Below, in pieces: positions 13,600-24,798 of a stretch of DNA of 64,000 nucleotides. The stretch is taken from positions 2,543,179-2,607,178 of the forward strand of contig CAJFCJ010000019.1 in assembly GCA_904063045.1 (NCBI GenBank), read 5' to 3'. The notes below the pieces were generated by a model. The model had not been told where the DNA came from, did not search any database, and saw only the letters and a program-made list of their open reading frames with translations. Each line of letters starts with the position of its first letter. The stretch's first letter is position 1. Source of the stretch: Dimorphilus gyrociliatus. Lineage: Eukaryota; Annelida; Polychaeta; Dinophilidae. The position numbers were made by a program, and so were the translations under genes.

Positions 13600-14431
13600 C
13601 ATTATATTCCGGTCACAGTCTTCTTTATATTTCTCCTTTTCTATAGAATAGCTTTGTTCCTTTTAAACCGAATCCATCAACTTTAATACAATAGGATATG
13701 AGTGAACTAAAAAAGAGGAGGCCAAGTATCTGTTATTGTATACAGAATTAAGAGTGTAGAAATTTTTAAAAATAAAAAATTTGAAATAGGAATTGCGTAC
13801 AAGGATGAAAACAAACACGGCTCTGACCCAGTTTGTCCAATTATATGGAAACTTCCCCGCTGAACTATTCTCTACTTTAAAGTTTCTGCTCATCTTCAGA
13901 AAAGGATTTCTTTTAGCATTTTCTATTTCTTTTTTTAAAATGGCAAATTTTTTATCTTCATCGTTGATTGTTCTCTGTCTTAATTCGTAAGCCTTTTTTA
14001 CCTTAAATAAATATGGCTTATTATGACATCTTGTACAATAAACTCCTATTTACATTATATAGTAATTTTTCATATATATGACTTTCTAAACGATTTGCTA
14101 GCTGAACTCTATCAATTTTAATTAAAGCCCATTTCAAATCAGCAAAGACTAAATGCAATTTATCTTTACTATTCCATCTTGCCAATTGCTCGTCGCAAGG
14201 AAATCGCGGTGGTTCTAATACTAGAGCCCTCTTTAGGTTCTTTATTCTTTTACTTAATCTAATTTTTAGAAGTAATATTATTTTGTTACACTCTTCATTT
14301 GATAACACATCAGTAGTCGTAAATATATCCGAATTCGTTAGTTTTAATTCATTCTCTGCTAATTTCCTACCACAAAAGTTATCAATATACGAAAGAATTA
14401 GTGTAAATTTCCCCCAAACTAACACTTTCAT
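13600..14431 (-). CDS. Unrecognised small gene, head to head with RPL38
   Basis: I do not recognise this protein. The first open block starts at the Met at 14431 (MKVLVWGKFTLIL) and stays open to 14021. It is rich in Leu, Lys and Asn, with a distinctive KLHLVFADLKWALIKIDR segment. A second block in another frame (about 14053 to 13828) contains a CxxC pair (YCTRCHNKPYLFKVKKAYELR) followed by a Lys/Glu-rich helix. The likely joint is a very short intron (about 37 bases, GT at about 14090, AG at about 14054), which would add Arg and then VYCTRC. The end is unclear; one donor is after 13828, with a last exon near 13640. The 5' end lies within 100 bases of the RPL38 start region, suggesting a shared promoter. 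The CxxC hints at a zinc-binding or RNA-processing protein, but that is a guess. Confidence 0.5.
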
Positions 14432-14523
14432 AATAAATTACAATTTATACTGATCGGTTCGGAATTCAAATTAGGCGCCTTACGTTTTTCCGGAATACAG
14501 GACCGCAGAAAAATATGGTGCTG

Positions 14524-14535
14524 CTTCCTTTTCCG
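14524..14535 (+). promoter_or_regulatory. TOP-like start tract of RPL38
   Basis: A pyrimidine run (CTTCCTTTTCC) opens the presumed non-coding first exon of RPL38 (about 14524-14560, donor GTAGGC). Ribosomal protein messages usually begin with C plus a pyrimidine tract (5'TOP), which puts their translation under TOR/LARP1 control. Confidence 0.6.
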
Positions 14536-14773
14536 GTAGCCGTGGTCGATCGCGATAAAGGTAGGCTAAATATCTTTAAATATCTTGTAATTTACAGCTA
14601 AATATGCAAAAATTTTTGTGAAAACTTTACGTATATGTTAATAAGTATGGTAATCACAAACTGGCTGGAGAAAAAATGACTTAGAATAGGGTGTTTGATG
14701 TTAATTGTATTGAAACATTCCTAGCACATTTTCTCATATATACTTTTTCATTTTCAGATCAAATAGCACCAAA

Positions 14774-15103
<330 letters not shown>

Positions 15104-15417
15104 CTGAACTTTGTTAATGTGTACATTGTGTCGAAATTTTAAGACAATAGACCCAATGATACCAGACATTTGAATCAGTCGTTCTTAATTATAATTGATT
15201 TAGTTAGGTAATTCACAGTACTCTATGTAGGTTTTATAATCATATTTTCCGCTTGATATCGTTTGGACACATTTATAAGTAAAGTGAGTATTTTATTTAT
15301 TATGGTTTTTGTATGAGATTAAAAGCTCCATTTTTTGTTCAGTCATCTCTTCTGCGCCATTGACCAAAACATTAAGGTATGTTTTTAGTTTTCATATTGT
15401 AGATAATTCTCAAATTA

Positions 15418-15511
15418 GAAAACTGATGAATCGTAAGAATTTGACACCTCTTGTATTAATACCTTTAAAGGTATGATGTACTGAATTCGCTTACGATAAC
15501 GACTGAATGTA
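15418..15511 (+). ncRNA. Candidate C/D box snoRNA A (intron 1)
   Basis: Box C (CTGATGA) is at 15423-15429 and box D (CTGA) at 15503-15506. In between is a block shared almost exactly with the element in the next intron (TTGACACCTCTTGTATTAA from 15441). A self-complementary hairpin follows (15459-15474), then a C'-like ATGATGT. No terminal stem is obvious. The target RNA is unknown. Confidence 0.55.
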
Positions 15512-15697
15512 GGCAATATAAATAATATCAGTTTGCAAACTTTTCAACCCTGTTCTAAGTTATCTCTTATTATTTCAGATAAAAAAATACTGACAGTTTG
15601 CTCTCCACAATTAAATAATTAATCAATGTAAGTATTATTTTATAAATGTATTTATTTATATTCTATGCGGGCTTTGAGAATTAAAATTAGACAGACA

Positions 15698-15789
15698 ATA
15701 AAGTGATGAACTAAAGCATTTTGACACCTCTTGTATTAACGCTTATAAAGCGTGATGTACTTAAATTGCTTATTAAAATACTGAAGTAA
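15698..15789 (+). ncRNA. Candidate C/D box snoRNA B (intron 2), paralogue of A
   Basis: Box C (GTGATGA) is at 15703-15709 and box D (CTGA) at 15781-15784. It has the same TTGACACCTCTTGTATTAA block from 15721 and the same C'-like GTGATGT. The hairpin between them (15739-15753) has different bases from copy A but still pairs. The region upstream of box D has diverged, so the two may share one guide and differ in the other. Confidence 0.58.
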
Positions 15790-15932
15790 AACAAAAATTA
15801 TATTAAAACATTACCTTTAATATTTTCATCTTGTAATTACCTTTTATCTTTCAGTTACTCTTTCCAATTAAGAATAGCAAACCAACTTGCATTTATAAGG
15901 TGTGTATAAGTTTCATTTCATTATTAGAAAGT

Positions 15933-15987
15933 ACTTGTATGATGACATTTCATAAACCTAGCTCTCTAAAGACAAGTCTGAACAACT
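15933..15987 (+). ncRNA. Candidate short C/D box snoRNA C (intron 3)
   Basis: Box C (ATGATGA, 15939-15945) and box D (CTGA, 15978-15981) are flanked by TTGT and ACAA, which pair as a 4-bp terminal stem. The spacing is short for an animal C/D snoRNA, so this is less certain than A and B. Confidence 0.4.
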
Positions 15988-16101
15988 TGTCGGTGCAGAC
16001 AATTTTTAACTGATTTTAATTTAATAGACTTTCTTAACGACAAATTTCTCTTCATTATACTAATTTTAGCTGTATTTTTTCACAGGTTTTGAGGCCATGA
16101 T

Positions 16102-16266
16102 ATGAAAACTCGAAAATTGATCTTTATCAATGCTCGGCAATTCTTAAGTCAGAAAATGGATCAAAAAATCAGCAATCCGCTCAGTAGAACAGCAGCTATA
16201 GGTCGCGTAAAGGGTACTTTTGCGACCATCGATATTTCCAGTCCAGTAGAAAAGATTCATATTTAA
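16102..16266 (+). CDS. 54-codon ORF in the last exon of the host-like transcript
   Basis: The ORF starts MKTRKLIFINARQFLSQKMD and ends ISSPVEKIHI before TAA at 16264. It is the first substantial ORF in the spliced transcript: the earlier exons have no ATG, and the only earlier start is a minimal ATG-ATA-TGA whose stop overlaps this ATG. It is basic and has no domain I recognise. It could be a real small protein or chance coding in a non-coding RNA. Confidence 0.35.
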   Translation: MKTRKLIFINARQFLSQKMDQKISNPLSRTAAIGRVKGTFATIDISSPVEKIHI

Positions 16267-16313
16267 CTCGGCATTTATCAATAAAAACACATTACGACAC
16301 AATACATCGACCT

Positions 16314-17164
16314 CTAAAAGTTTCCAATATAATACGTAGATGCGCTATAGAATTTGTTAACTAGCTTTTCTAAATAAAAAGCTAGTTCATTTACACAGGT
16401 GTACCATCTCAGATTAGAAATTCCTTCACCTCTTCGTTGAAACTTTGTATTAGTATCATGTAGGAATCTTATTAAGTATGTCAGTCCAAGGACAGAGCAA
16501 ATCTTTTTCTTCTCTAGAGTACTCTTTAAGTGAGATGACTCGCTTTCATAAGCAATATCCTTCCAGAAAACCGTTTCAATTGTTAATTTCATCCGTTGGA
16601 CGAAATTCTGCCACTCTTCGCCGCTATCGGTTTCTTCGCTCAGAAAAAGTTCTAAGATAGTTTCAATCGAAAATGTTGCAGGTACTGTTGACATCTTTCC
16701 GCAATCTTTAACCAATTTTCTGTCATGCTCGTTTATTGTTCTGAGTTGTGATGCAATTACTATAGGGTAATCATATGTAACAATCTTCGGCGAATTTCGA
16801 AGGCTCAGAGTTCTGAGAAAAACTTTAGCCAAATCCTTAGAAATTGAATATTGTATCTGGAGGAAAACACGTTAGTGATATTTCATGACAGAGTAATTTA
16901 ACAATTAATAACAATATAATGGAAGCTTAAAACGGCTATTTCATGATGGTGTTTCGACAGTTCTAACTTCTTTAAAATTTTTTCCAATAACTCAAACATT
17001 CGCTCTTGATCGATTTCCGTAACATCTCCACAGCAGCCTAGATCATCTATTTTAAACTAATTAAGAAAATAAATGCTTTTTTTTGCAGCTAACCTACCGT
17101 TCACCAATATATCTTCAGTCAAAAGTTCAACAGATGGTACTTGACTATTCTCGTCCAAATTCAT
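16314..17164 (-). CDS. Unrecognised 247-aa helical protein
   Basis: Three in-frame exons: 17098-17164, 16913-17046 and 16314-16856. The N-terminus is acidic (MNLDENSQVPSVELLTEDIL). It is followed by Leu-rich helical stretches (FELLEKILKKLELSKHHHEI; FLRTLSLRNSPKIVTYDYP; TILELFLSEETDSGEEW; YLIRFLHDTNTKFQRR). There is no signal peptide, no membrane span and no motif I can assign. The alternating helices resemble HEAT-like or scaffold proteins, which is only an impression. The stop codon is about 50 bases from the end of the plus-strand host-like transcript, so the two converge. Confidence 0.7.
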
Positions 17165-18139
17165 TTCTCATCTTTATATTAAAAATTTTTTTATAGATAT
17201 TAGCTTTATATCTAACTCTTTTGCCTTTAGTTTTCTTATTATTTAACTGTAAAAATTCCAACCTTATTTTATTTACATCTAAATATCGCAAAATATCAAG
17301 TCAATTTCCGGTCAATAAAAAATTTGTGGGATTTTTTTTGTTTATAACCCGGTAGATAAGATTCTTTCATAAGAGATTGTCGACTTTTAAGGGACTCTCT
17401 AAACACGAGAGCCAATGAACACAGTTATAATTGAGACAGAAATTGTTTTAAACGAAAGTTTGTACAGTCTTAGGTTAAGATTGTAAACAGTTATTTGATT
17501 GGATAAAACGCTGAGTCGTATAAATCCTATCTGTCATTGGGATGGAGAGAATTTGGTTTTTATAGACTCCCGAAAGATTTCAATATTGAGTTGACCTATA
17601 GACTCAATCCGATATGCACATTTCACTTAAGGTCTATATATTATATCTAGCATAAATTTAAGATAGAATTGACTATATACAGATTGACATAGATCACGAA
17701 AAATTTTTGGAGAGGAAGGAAGAATGAGAGGTGAAGAGGAAAGGCGTTCCTTATCCAATTATATTAACGATTGATACAGTTCAAATTTTTTGAAACGGTT
17801 ACCTGAAAGAGGAGAACTCTTCTCTAAGAGATAATTCTAGCTTATTAGAAAAAGAGTAACATCTAACGTTATTTTGCAAAAAAAAAGTTCAAGGTACACG
17901 CATTCCAGCTCATATTCAAAAATTCAATAAGCAACAGCTGTTCCAATGCTTTAAAGCCTAGCATAAGCGGGAATGCGTCATTTGTTGTTTGCCAGCAGAA
18001 AGCGTTGGATGTGCTGGACCGACGGCATGACGCAAACGTTAAAATCTAAATGGATACAACCCTTTCGATTAGATAAACATTGTTAAAAGAGTGATAGAGA
18101 AATTTTGAATATATAATTCAATAAAAAAAAACTAGAAAA
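17165..18139. other. Intergenic region
   Basis: About 1 kb between two divergent genes, so it should hold both promoters. I see no exon and no clear TATA box. Confidence 0.45.
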
Positions 18140-18866
18140 ATGAAGAAGATGCCAAAGGTGAAATTACCCAAAAAGACGATGATAACCTATGGGCAAGAGG
18201 CGGCAAAGAGAGATAGCATAGCCTTTGTCATCGGTCTTTTTCTGATTTACGTTGGGACCCTCCTAGTTGGACTTGGATTTAGAATAGAAGGTCTTAACAA
18301 AACAGTAAAGTAAGCTGAACTTTATTATTTTCATACACTTTTTGTAAATCTTTTATTAGCAAAGTAACAATGCGCAATATACATAAAATAGTCGATATTT
18401 AATGTGTAAGCGATAGTTTTCTAGGTCTCTTATTCAATCCCGATTTTACCTGTAAACAGTAAACAATTATAAAATCTTTATTGACTTTGAAATTCATTTT
18501 TTTTAGGGTAGCGTTTATCTCTGGTGGATTTACAGCCATTGGGGTCGGCTTGTTCATGCTTGTTTTAGTCATTATATTTATGAAACCTGTTAGTGCTACA
18601 AGGGAAGAGCAACCTATAACACCGCCTCATCGGAACCGTAACGGCCGCCAAGTAAAAATTTCACATCAATCAAAGTCGCAGGTTCGACAGAAAGATACTG
18701 CAAAAGCGAAAGTTACCTCTGTTAAAATTGATAGAAATCGTTACGCTTATGAAAACCCATTACTCATGTTCGTTGTATTAATTCTATTTTGAAAGTAATT
18801 TAACTATGTCTTTATCTTTACAGAGATAGGCCTCATTCTCCTTACTATCACGACCGACTAGTATAG
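18140..18866 (+). CDS. Small two-span membrane protein, unrecognised
   Basis: Three exons give 157 aa: 18140-18309, 18507-18767 and 18824-18866. After a basic N-terminus (MKKMPKVKLPKKTM) come a first hydrophobic span (residues about 28-47, FVIGLFLIYVGTLLVGLGF), a short polar loop, and a second span (about 60-83, FTAIGVGLFMLVLVIIFMKP). The long C-terminal tail is basic and Ser/Thr-rich and ends RPHSPYYHDRLV. The helical hairpin with both ends probably cytosolic resembles many TMEM proteins, but I cannot name the family. If the second donor is not used, the ORF ends at 18792 with a hydrophobic FVVLILF instead. Confidence 0.75.
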
Positions 18867-18940
18867 ACCTAGAACGTCACAATTAAACCCCATCTCGTTT
18901 ATTGCATGATTATACTCAAGAAAGTTATCTCTCTGCCTCT

Positions 18941-18946
18941 GTCTCT

Positions 18947-18994
<48 letters not shown>
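18941..18994. repeat. CT microsatellite
   Basis: A long uninterrupted CT dinucleotide run with imperfect edges, in the 3' flank of the small membrane protein gene. Confidence 0.9.
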
Positions 18995-18999
<5 letters not shown>

Positions 19000-19194
19000 T
19001 ATCCCTCTATCTGTCTCATTGAGCTGCCTGCCTCTTAACTAACTACGATAGCTGGTCTATTATATAAAGAAAATTGTAATGAAAATTGCGTATTTCATAA
19101 CTATTTTTACTTTAACGAAACACAAAGTTTTATTAAAGACATGCATATCAGTTAAGATTACTTGAAAATTGTTTCTTGAACATAAAGGGAACGC

Positions 19195-20708
19195 CTAGAA
19201 TGATAAGACGCCGCTAAGATGTCGTATCTCTTCGTAAGTTAGCCAAAAAGTTAACGACCAAGGAGCCTGCAAAGAGAAATATGAGATATTGACAAAATAA
19301 AAGAAAGATTGTTTATTATAATTCTCAATGCTTACCATTCTTGCCCAAGTTGGAATGAATCCTTTGTAAAAGGCCTTAAATCCTTCGTTGCGAGCGGTTG
19401 ATATAAAGCAATGGATGGAGGAAGAATATAACTTGCTTGTAGATTGGTTCATCATTCGTGTTTTTACAACATCAGCAGGAGTACCAAGAGTAGCTGCTAT
19501 AAATCCTGAACAAACACTGTAGTAAGAGACAATAAATAATCTTTGTAAAATTAAAGTTTTCCAGACACAATACAGTTTTCTACTGCAAAAATTTAAATAT
19601 TTGATTTTTATTAACGCACCTACTCAAGGCGTGAGTTAGATGATTATCTCCTAAAGACGTATGCTTTAGTATATGATGCTTGGCGGTATCGTATGTTGTT
19701 AGATCTAGTGATAAGCTTTATAGTAAGATCTATATTGATACTATATAGGAAATTTAAAATAAAGAGAGAAATGCTTGCTATATCTATGATTAGAAATAAG
19801 AAGGACAAAGGAATACCTCCTAAATTGACTAATGCAGCTCTCTGAACGTTAGGTAGCCATCCTTTCCATAAACCTTTAATTCCACTTTCTGTCAAGATAT
19901 TTCTGAAAGCATCCGGTACGTTCTTCACTCTATCCACATGATATCAATGCGGTCACATATTTTATCTACTTTTTTTTTATTATCTTGATAAAAGTTAAAA
20001 GGTTCTCTTTGAGCTGTTACCTTTGCGGTAAACCATCTAATTTTCGTTTACCTTCCATTTGCATCTGAACTTTAACCAAATCTGTTGGACTGGCGATAAA
20101 TTGGGCTAAAGCTCCAGATGACATTCCACAAAGTACAGCCTTCCTGTAAACAAGAAAAGGAAAGTGAATAAATAGTCCTTTCGCTTTTTCTATTTTGTTT
20201 ACAAACCATAGCGGAAAGGTTCCATCATGATTCTTTCCGAATATTTTATCTCTAGCATATTCGTAGAATCCCATGCGACAACCAGTGTACACTATTGTTT
20301 TAAATTAAAAATCAGCTTAACATTTCATGTAAAGAGGCAGAGAATTAACCTATATGTCTGTAGATTGCTGGAGTAACTCCCTGCCATAGTTTAAAGGGCC
20401 CTTCTTCACTAACTGTTAAAGATAGGCTACAGCCGATGTTCTCTTATCTTACATCATAGTAATCGATAAATATATAACCTATGCCGCAAAGCGTTTTTGT
20501 TACGCCCCTGTATGGAACAGCTGATGCTACCTCGCCCTGAATTTGTAGTCTTGTTTTCGTTATATCTAGTGGATATGTTACTGAAAACAACAGAAAAATG
20601 TTTAAAACTGAAAGAAGCGCGAATTTTTAGTTCAATTAACAAACCTGTTTCTGCCACTGTTGCAGCACTTATTGAAAGAATATATTTAAAAATAAAGCTT
20701 TCAGGCAT
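19195..20708 (-). CDS. SLC25A27: Mitochondrial carrier, UCP4 (SLC25A27)
   Basis: Exons 20645-20724 (start at 20708), 20479-20580, 20350-20412, 20207-20291, 20021-20143, 19817-19929, 19620-19704, 19336-19516 and 19195-19266 give 295 aa. All three Px[DE]xx[KR] carrier signatures are present: [32 protein letters not shown] and [12 protein letters not shown]. Stretches such as [17 protein letters not shown] and [12 protein letters not shown] match UCP4 closely. It sits in the inner mitochondrial membrane; UCP4 is a neuronal uncoupling-type carrier whose transported substrate is debated. An upstream exon-like block (20901-20960) opens with an ATG but does not join in frame, so I start at the Met in the second exon (MPESFIFKY). 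The human N-terminus is longer. Confidence 0.93.
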
Positions 20709-20960
20709 AATGGCAGCATTCAATCTATAGACAAAAGATAATCAACCAAAAACAAACGAAAGCATCAATATCGATAGAATTGCAAAACAGATGTCACTGT
20801 TGACGATCAACACTTATTTTCGTACAAAAGATAAACATCTGATAAGAAATTTCTTCTACAAATATTATTTGTCAATTTTTGCTTCAAAAATCTCACTTAC
20901 TCTGATGGGAGTGATCTGAGTACGAAAATGATAATCAGGTAAATCGTGATATCTCGCCAT

Positions 20961-22190
<1,230 letters not shown>

Positions 22191-22782
22191 AGGCTTGAAA
22201 ATAGAACCTGTGTACTTAAACATAGTTCGGACGATTTACAAAATAATGCAGTATATTCTGTCAATGGAAATAAGAAATGCTAATAATTGTCGGGTATCGC
22301 TGAAGCCTCATTAACTGCAGTTACATTTTTTCCGCATAAATAAGTTGAAAGCTTCAGTAATACCATTTTTTTCGGTTAGTTCTGCTATTCATTTACCTTC
22401 ACCAAACCTGAGTAGTTATATCATTTATATCCATATTTTAAAATATGATTTCGTTATGTAATTTAAGTTCCTTTATTTTGTCTGACTATTTTTAACATTT
22501 ATCACCTATACATTAGTATGAGTGTGACAAGACTTATATATTGCGTGTATCAAAAGGAAAGGAGTAGAGCACCTGGCTAAAAACTAACATTCGATGAAAA
22601 ATTTCATTTTCTTTTTTTTTTACTACTCTGCATCTAATATTGCCATTTTGCTTACGATTGTGTTTGTGATGATAATTTGTATTTATGACGAAAATAAAGG
22701 CGATCTTTTTGTAGTTTCACGTCAGAAAGTATGTGATAATGCTTTACATGCTATATTCACAAAAATTCTATTAAAAACAAAA

Positions 22783-24798
22783 CTAAAAGGTAGTTTCAAC
22801 AATCCCAAGGAAATATCTGGTGGGAAGGACTTCTATTGCTACGTTTGGATTATCCAAGTTAAAATGCATTGGAAACTTCAATTCTGATAGTTCTGAATTG
22901 CTTAAACTATCAAGCTTTGTTGATAGCTGGTTAATGAATTCTTTATCGCAATATATCTGGCGGTAAAAATGATATATTGTAGCTATATATAATTATTATA
23001 TGTAAGTTTCTTATTCTTACTTGTAAAGTTTTACCACTTGAGCATAATCTACGGGATTTGGAAACTATACACGTTTGAGATTTAGACTTTAAATTTTCCG
23101 GTATAAAAACGATTACTTGACCTTGGAGACTTTGGAACGCTAAATATTTTTGAAATGGTAGTCTTCCCCTACAGAAAGAAAAGTATATACATTTTTTTTT
23201 ATCAAAGTTGACAAGATTCCCACCTAGCAACGATATTAGGCAATAATTGAGCAGCTGAAGGATCAAATTCTATTTTGACTTCCTCTAATAAATTTTCTAT
23301 TTCGTCGTCTTCGTCATCAGTGGCGCAGTTAAATGCTTCTAAGTGGGAGCTCCCAATTCTAAATTATTAAATATTTCAATAAAAAAAATAGTAATATGTA
23401 CTGTACATGATGTGAATGATATGACATGCCTCTTTTTTTATTCAAATCGCACAATAATAGATAATTATGAATCAATTTTTTGTAATAAAAAATTGAATAG
23501 ATTTTATTACTCACGTATCAATCCATCGGCAATTCGCGGATACATGAGCAAATTTTGAACCTTCATTATCAATTAACGATTGTAGAACCTACAAATACGA
23601 AGATATTAGTAGAGTCATTTATCTCGTCATATACAAATATATGTCACATATAAAATTAGAATTCTAATTTTCATTGTCATAATGAAAAATAAATGCTGAC
23701 TACACACCTGACCATATTTGGGGTTAGTTTCAAAAATTGAAACATTTCTTAATACATCCGTAATCAAATGTGCGCCACTTAAACTGTTATAATAATAGCG
23801 TTATCATGCATAAAAAAAAGCTTAGCAAAAATAAATAAATAACCACAACAATCAGTAAAATAAATCATAGCATTGGATTTTTAAAAAGACAACCGTGAAC
23901 GAATACCTTTGATCTTGCGTTAACATAGTTAATAAGCTTTTCCCCTTGTAGCTGTTAGAATAGAAAAAAGTGCTTATGTTCTTTTTATCATTTATTAATA
24001 TAAGAGATAAAAGTTCACTTTTGGGCTGCTCTTAATTCATCATCAGTAATTCCTACTAATTGCCGAAACTGCATTGGTCCCGAAGGTAGATTCAATGTTT
24101 TTAAAATAGGGTCTTCGGCTACTATGAAGTTTCTAATTCGACTATTAGGATTTATTGGATCAATACTTCTTTTCCACGGAATATGATCACCAACCCGGAT
24201 TAAATTTCCTTAAAAGAGCATAAGTTAAGAAAATTATTTTAAATTAATAAAAATGAATTATGACTAAATTATTTACCACTTTCTAACATATATTCGGATA
24301 AACTGTAAAGAATATTTAATGGCCAAACAGGTGGTTGACTTTCCTCAGCATATTTCAAACGAAAAGTTAGCTCTAAACTTGTTTTCTCAGTTTGTGATTT
24401 TCTATAAAAGTCATAAGGAAATTATTTGCTATAGAGTATAAAAGTTTCTAACAATAATTACTCTGTGGAATGTATATCGCTTAATCCTAAGCCAACATAG
24501 TGCCAGTGCTTTGATATTTTCTTAACCGTTTCTTCGCGGCATAAGAATATTAAAATTCCATCAATAGGGTCAGAACCCCCTAGACTTAAGGTATAAAGAA
24601 AGAATTTAATGTTTTCATTTGATTTATTCGTTATTAACTTATTTTTAAATATCAAAATAACTATTCTTACGTTGTAGGCGATTTAGATATAATTTCGTAT
24701 TTGTTCACTTCTGTACTATATATTGTATTAAGATAGTTAGTAATTGCTTTGAAACCAACTGCTGAACGAAAATTCTGGGAGACTTTTTCTTTATCCAT
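22783..24798 (-). CDS. SUFU: Suppressor of fused (SUFU), shortened and divergent
   Basis: Ten exons splice in frame to 405 aa: 24671-24798, 24462-24584, 24277-24401, 24019-24208, 23907-23951, 23708-23783, 23515-23588, 23224-23358, 23021-23168 and 22783-22956. Blocks matching SUFU in order: LGGSDPIDG, KHWHYVGLGLSD, LELTFRLK, PPVWPLNILYSLSEY, GDHIPWKRSID, AEDPILKT, QFRQLVGITDDELRAAQ, LSGAHLITDVLRN, SIFETNPKYG, GRLPFQKYLAFQSLQGQVIVF, and a C-terminal PMHFNLDNPNVAIEVLP. SUFU binds GLI/Ci factors and restrains Hedgehog output. Human SUFU is 484 aa; the N-terminal tail and the disordered C-domain insert are much reduced here. An acidic linker (TDDEDDEIENLLEEVK) sits where that insert should be. Identification is firm, although identity is moderate. 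Confidence 0.92.

Larger units (their letters stand above)
15344..16290 (+). ncRNA. Spliced snoRNA-host-like transcript
   Basis: Four exon-like blocks have good splice sites: about 15344-15376, 15579-15627, 15855-15899 and 16086-~16290. The donors are GTATGT, GTAAGT and GTGTGT, and the acceptors TTTCAG, TTTCAG and CACAG. AATAAA is at 16280. The first three exons contain no ATG. Each intron holds a C/D-box-like element, and the first block begins with a pyrimidine-rich tract (CTCTTCTGCGCC), as in 5'TOP host genes such as GAS5 and the SNHG genes. The short exons look disposable, as in a host gene. The first block could instead be an internal exon, since TTTTGTTCAG precedes it, making this a 3' extension of the RPL38 transcript. 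Confidence 0.6.
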
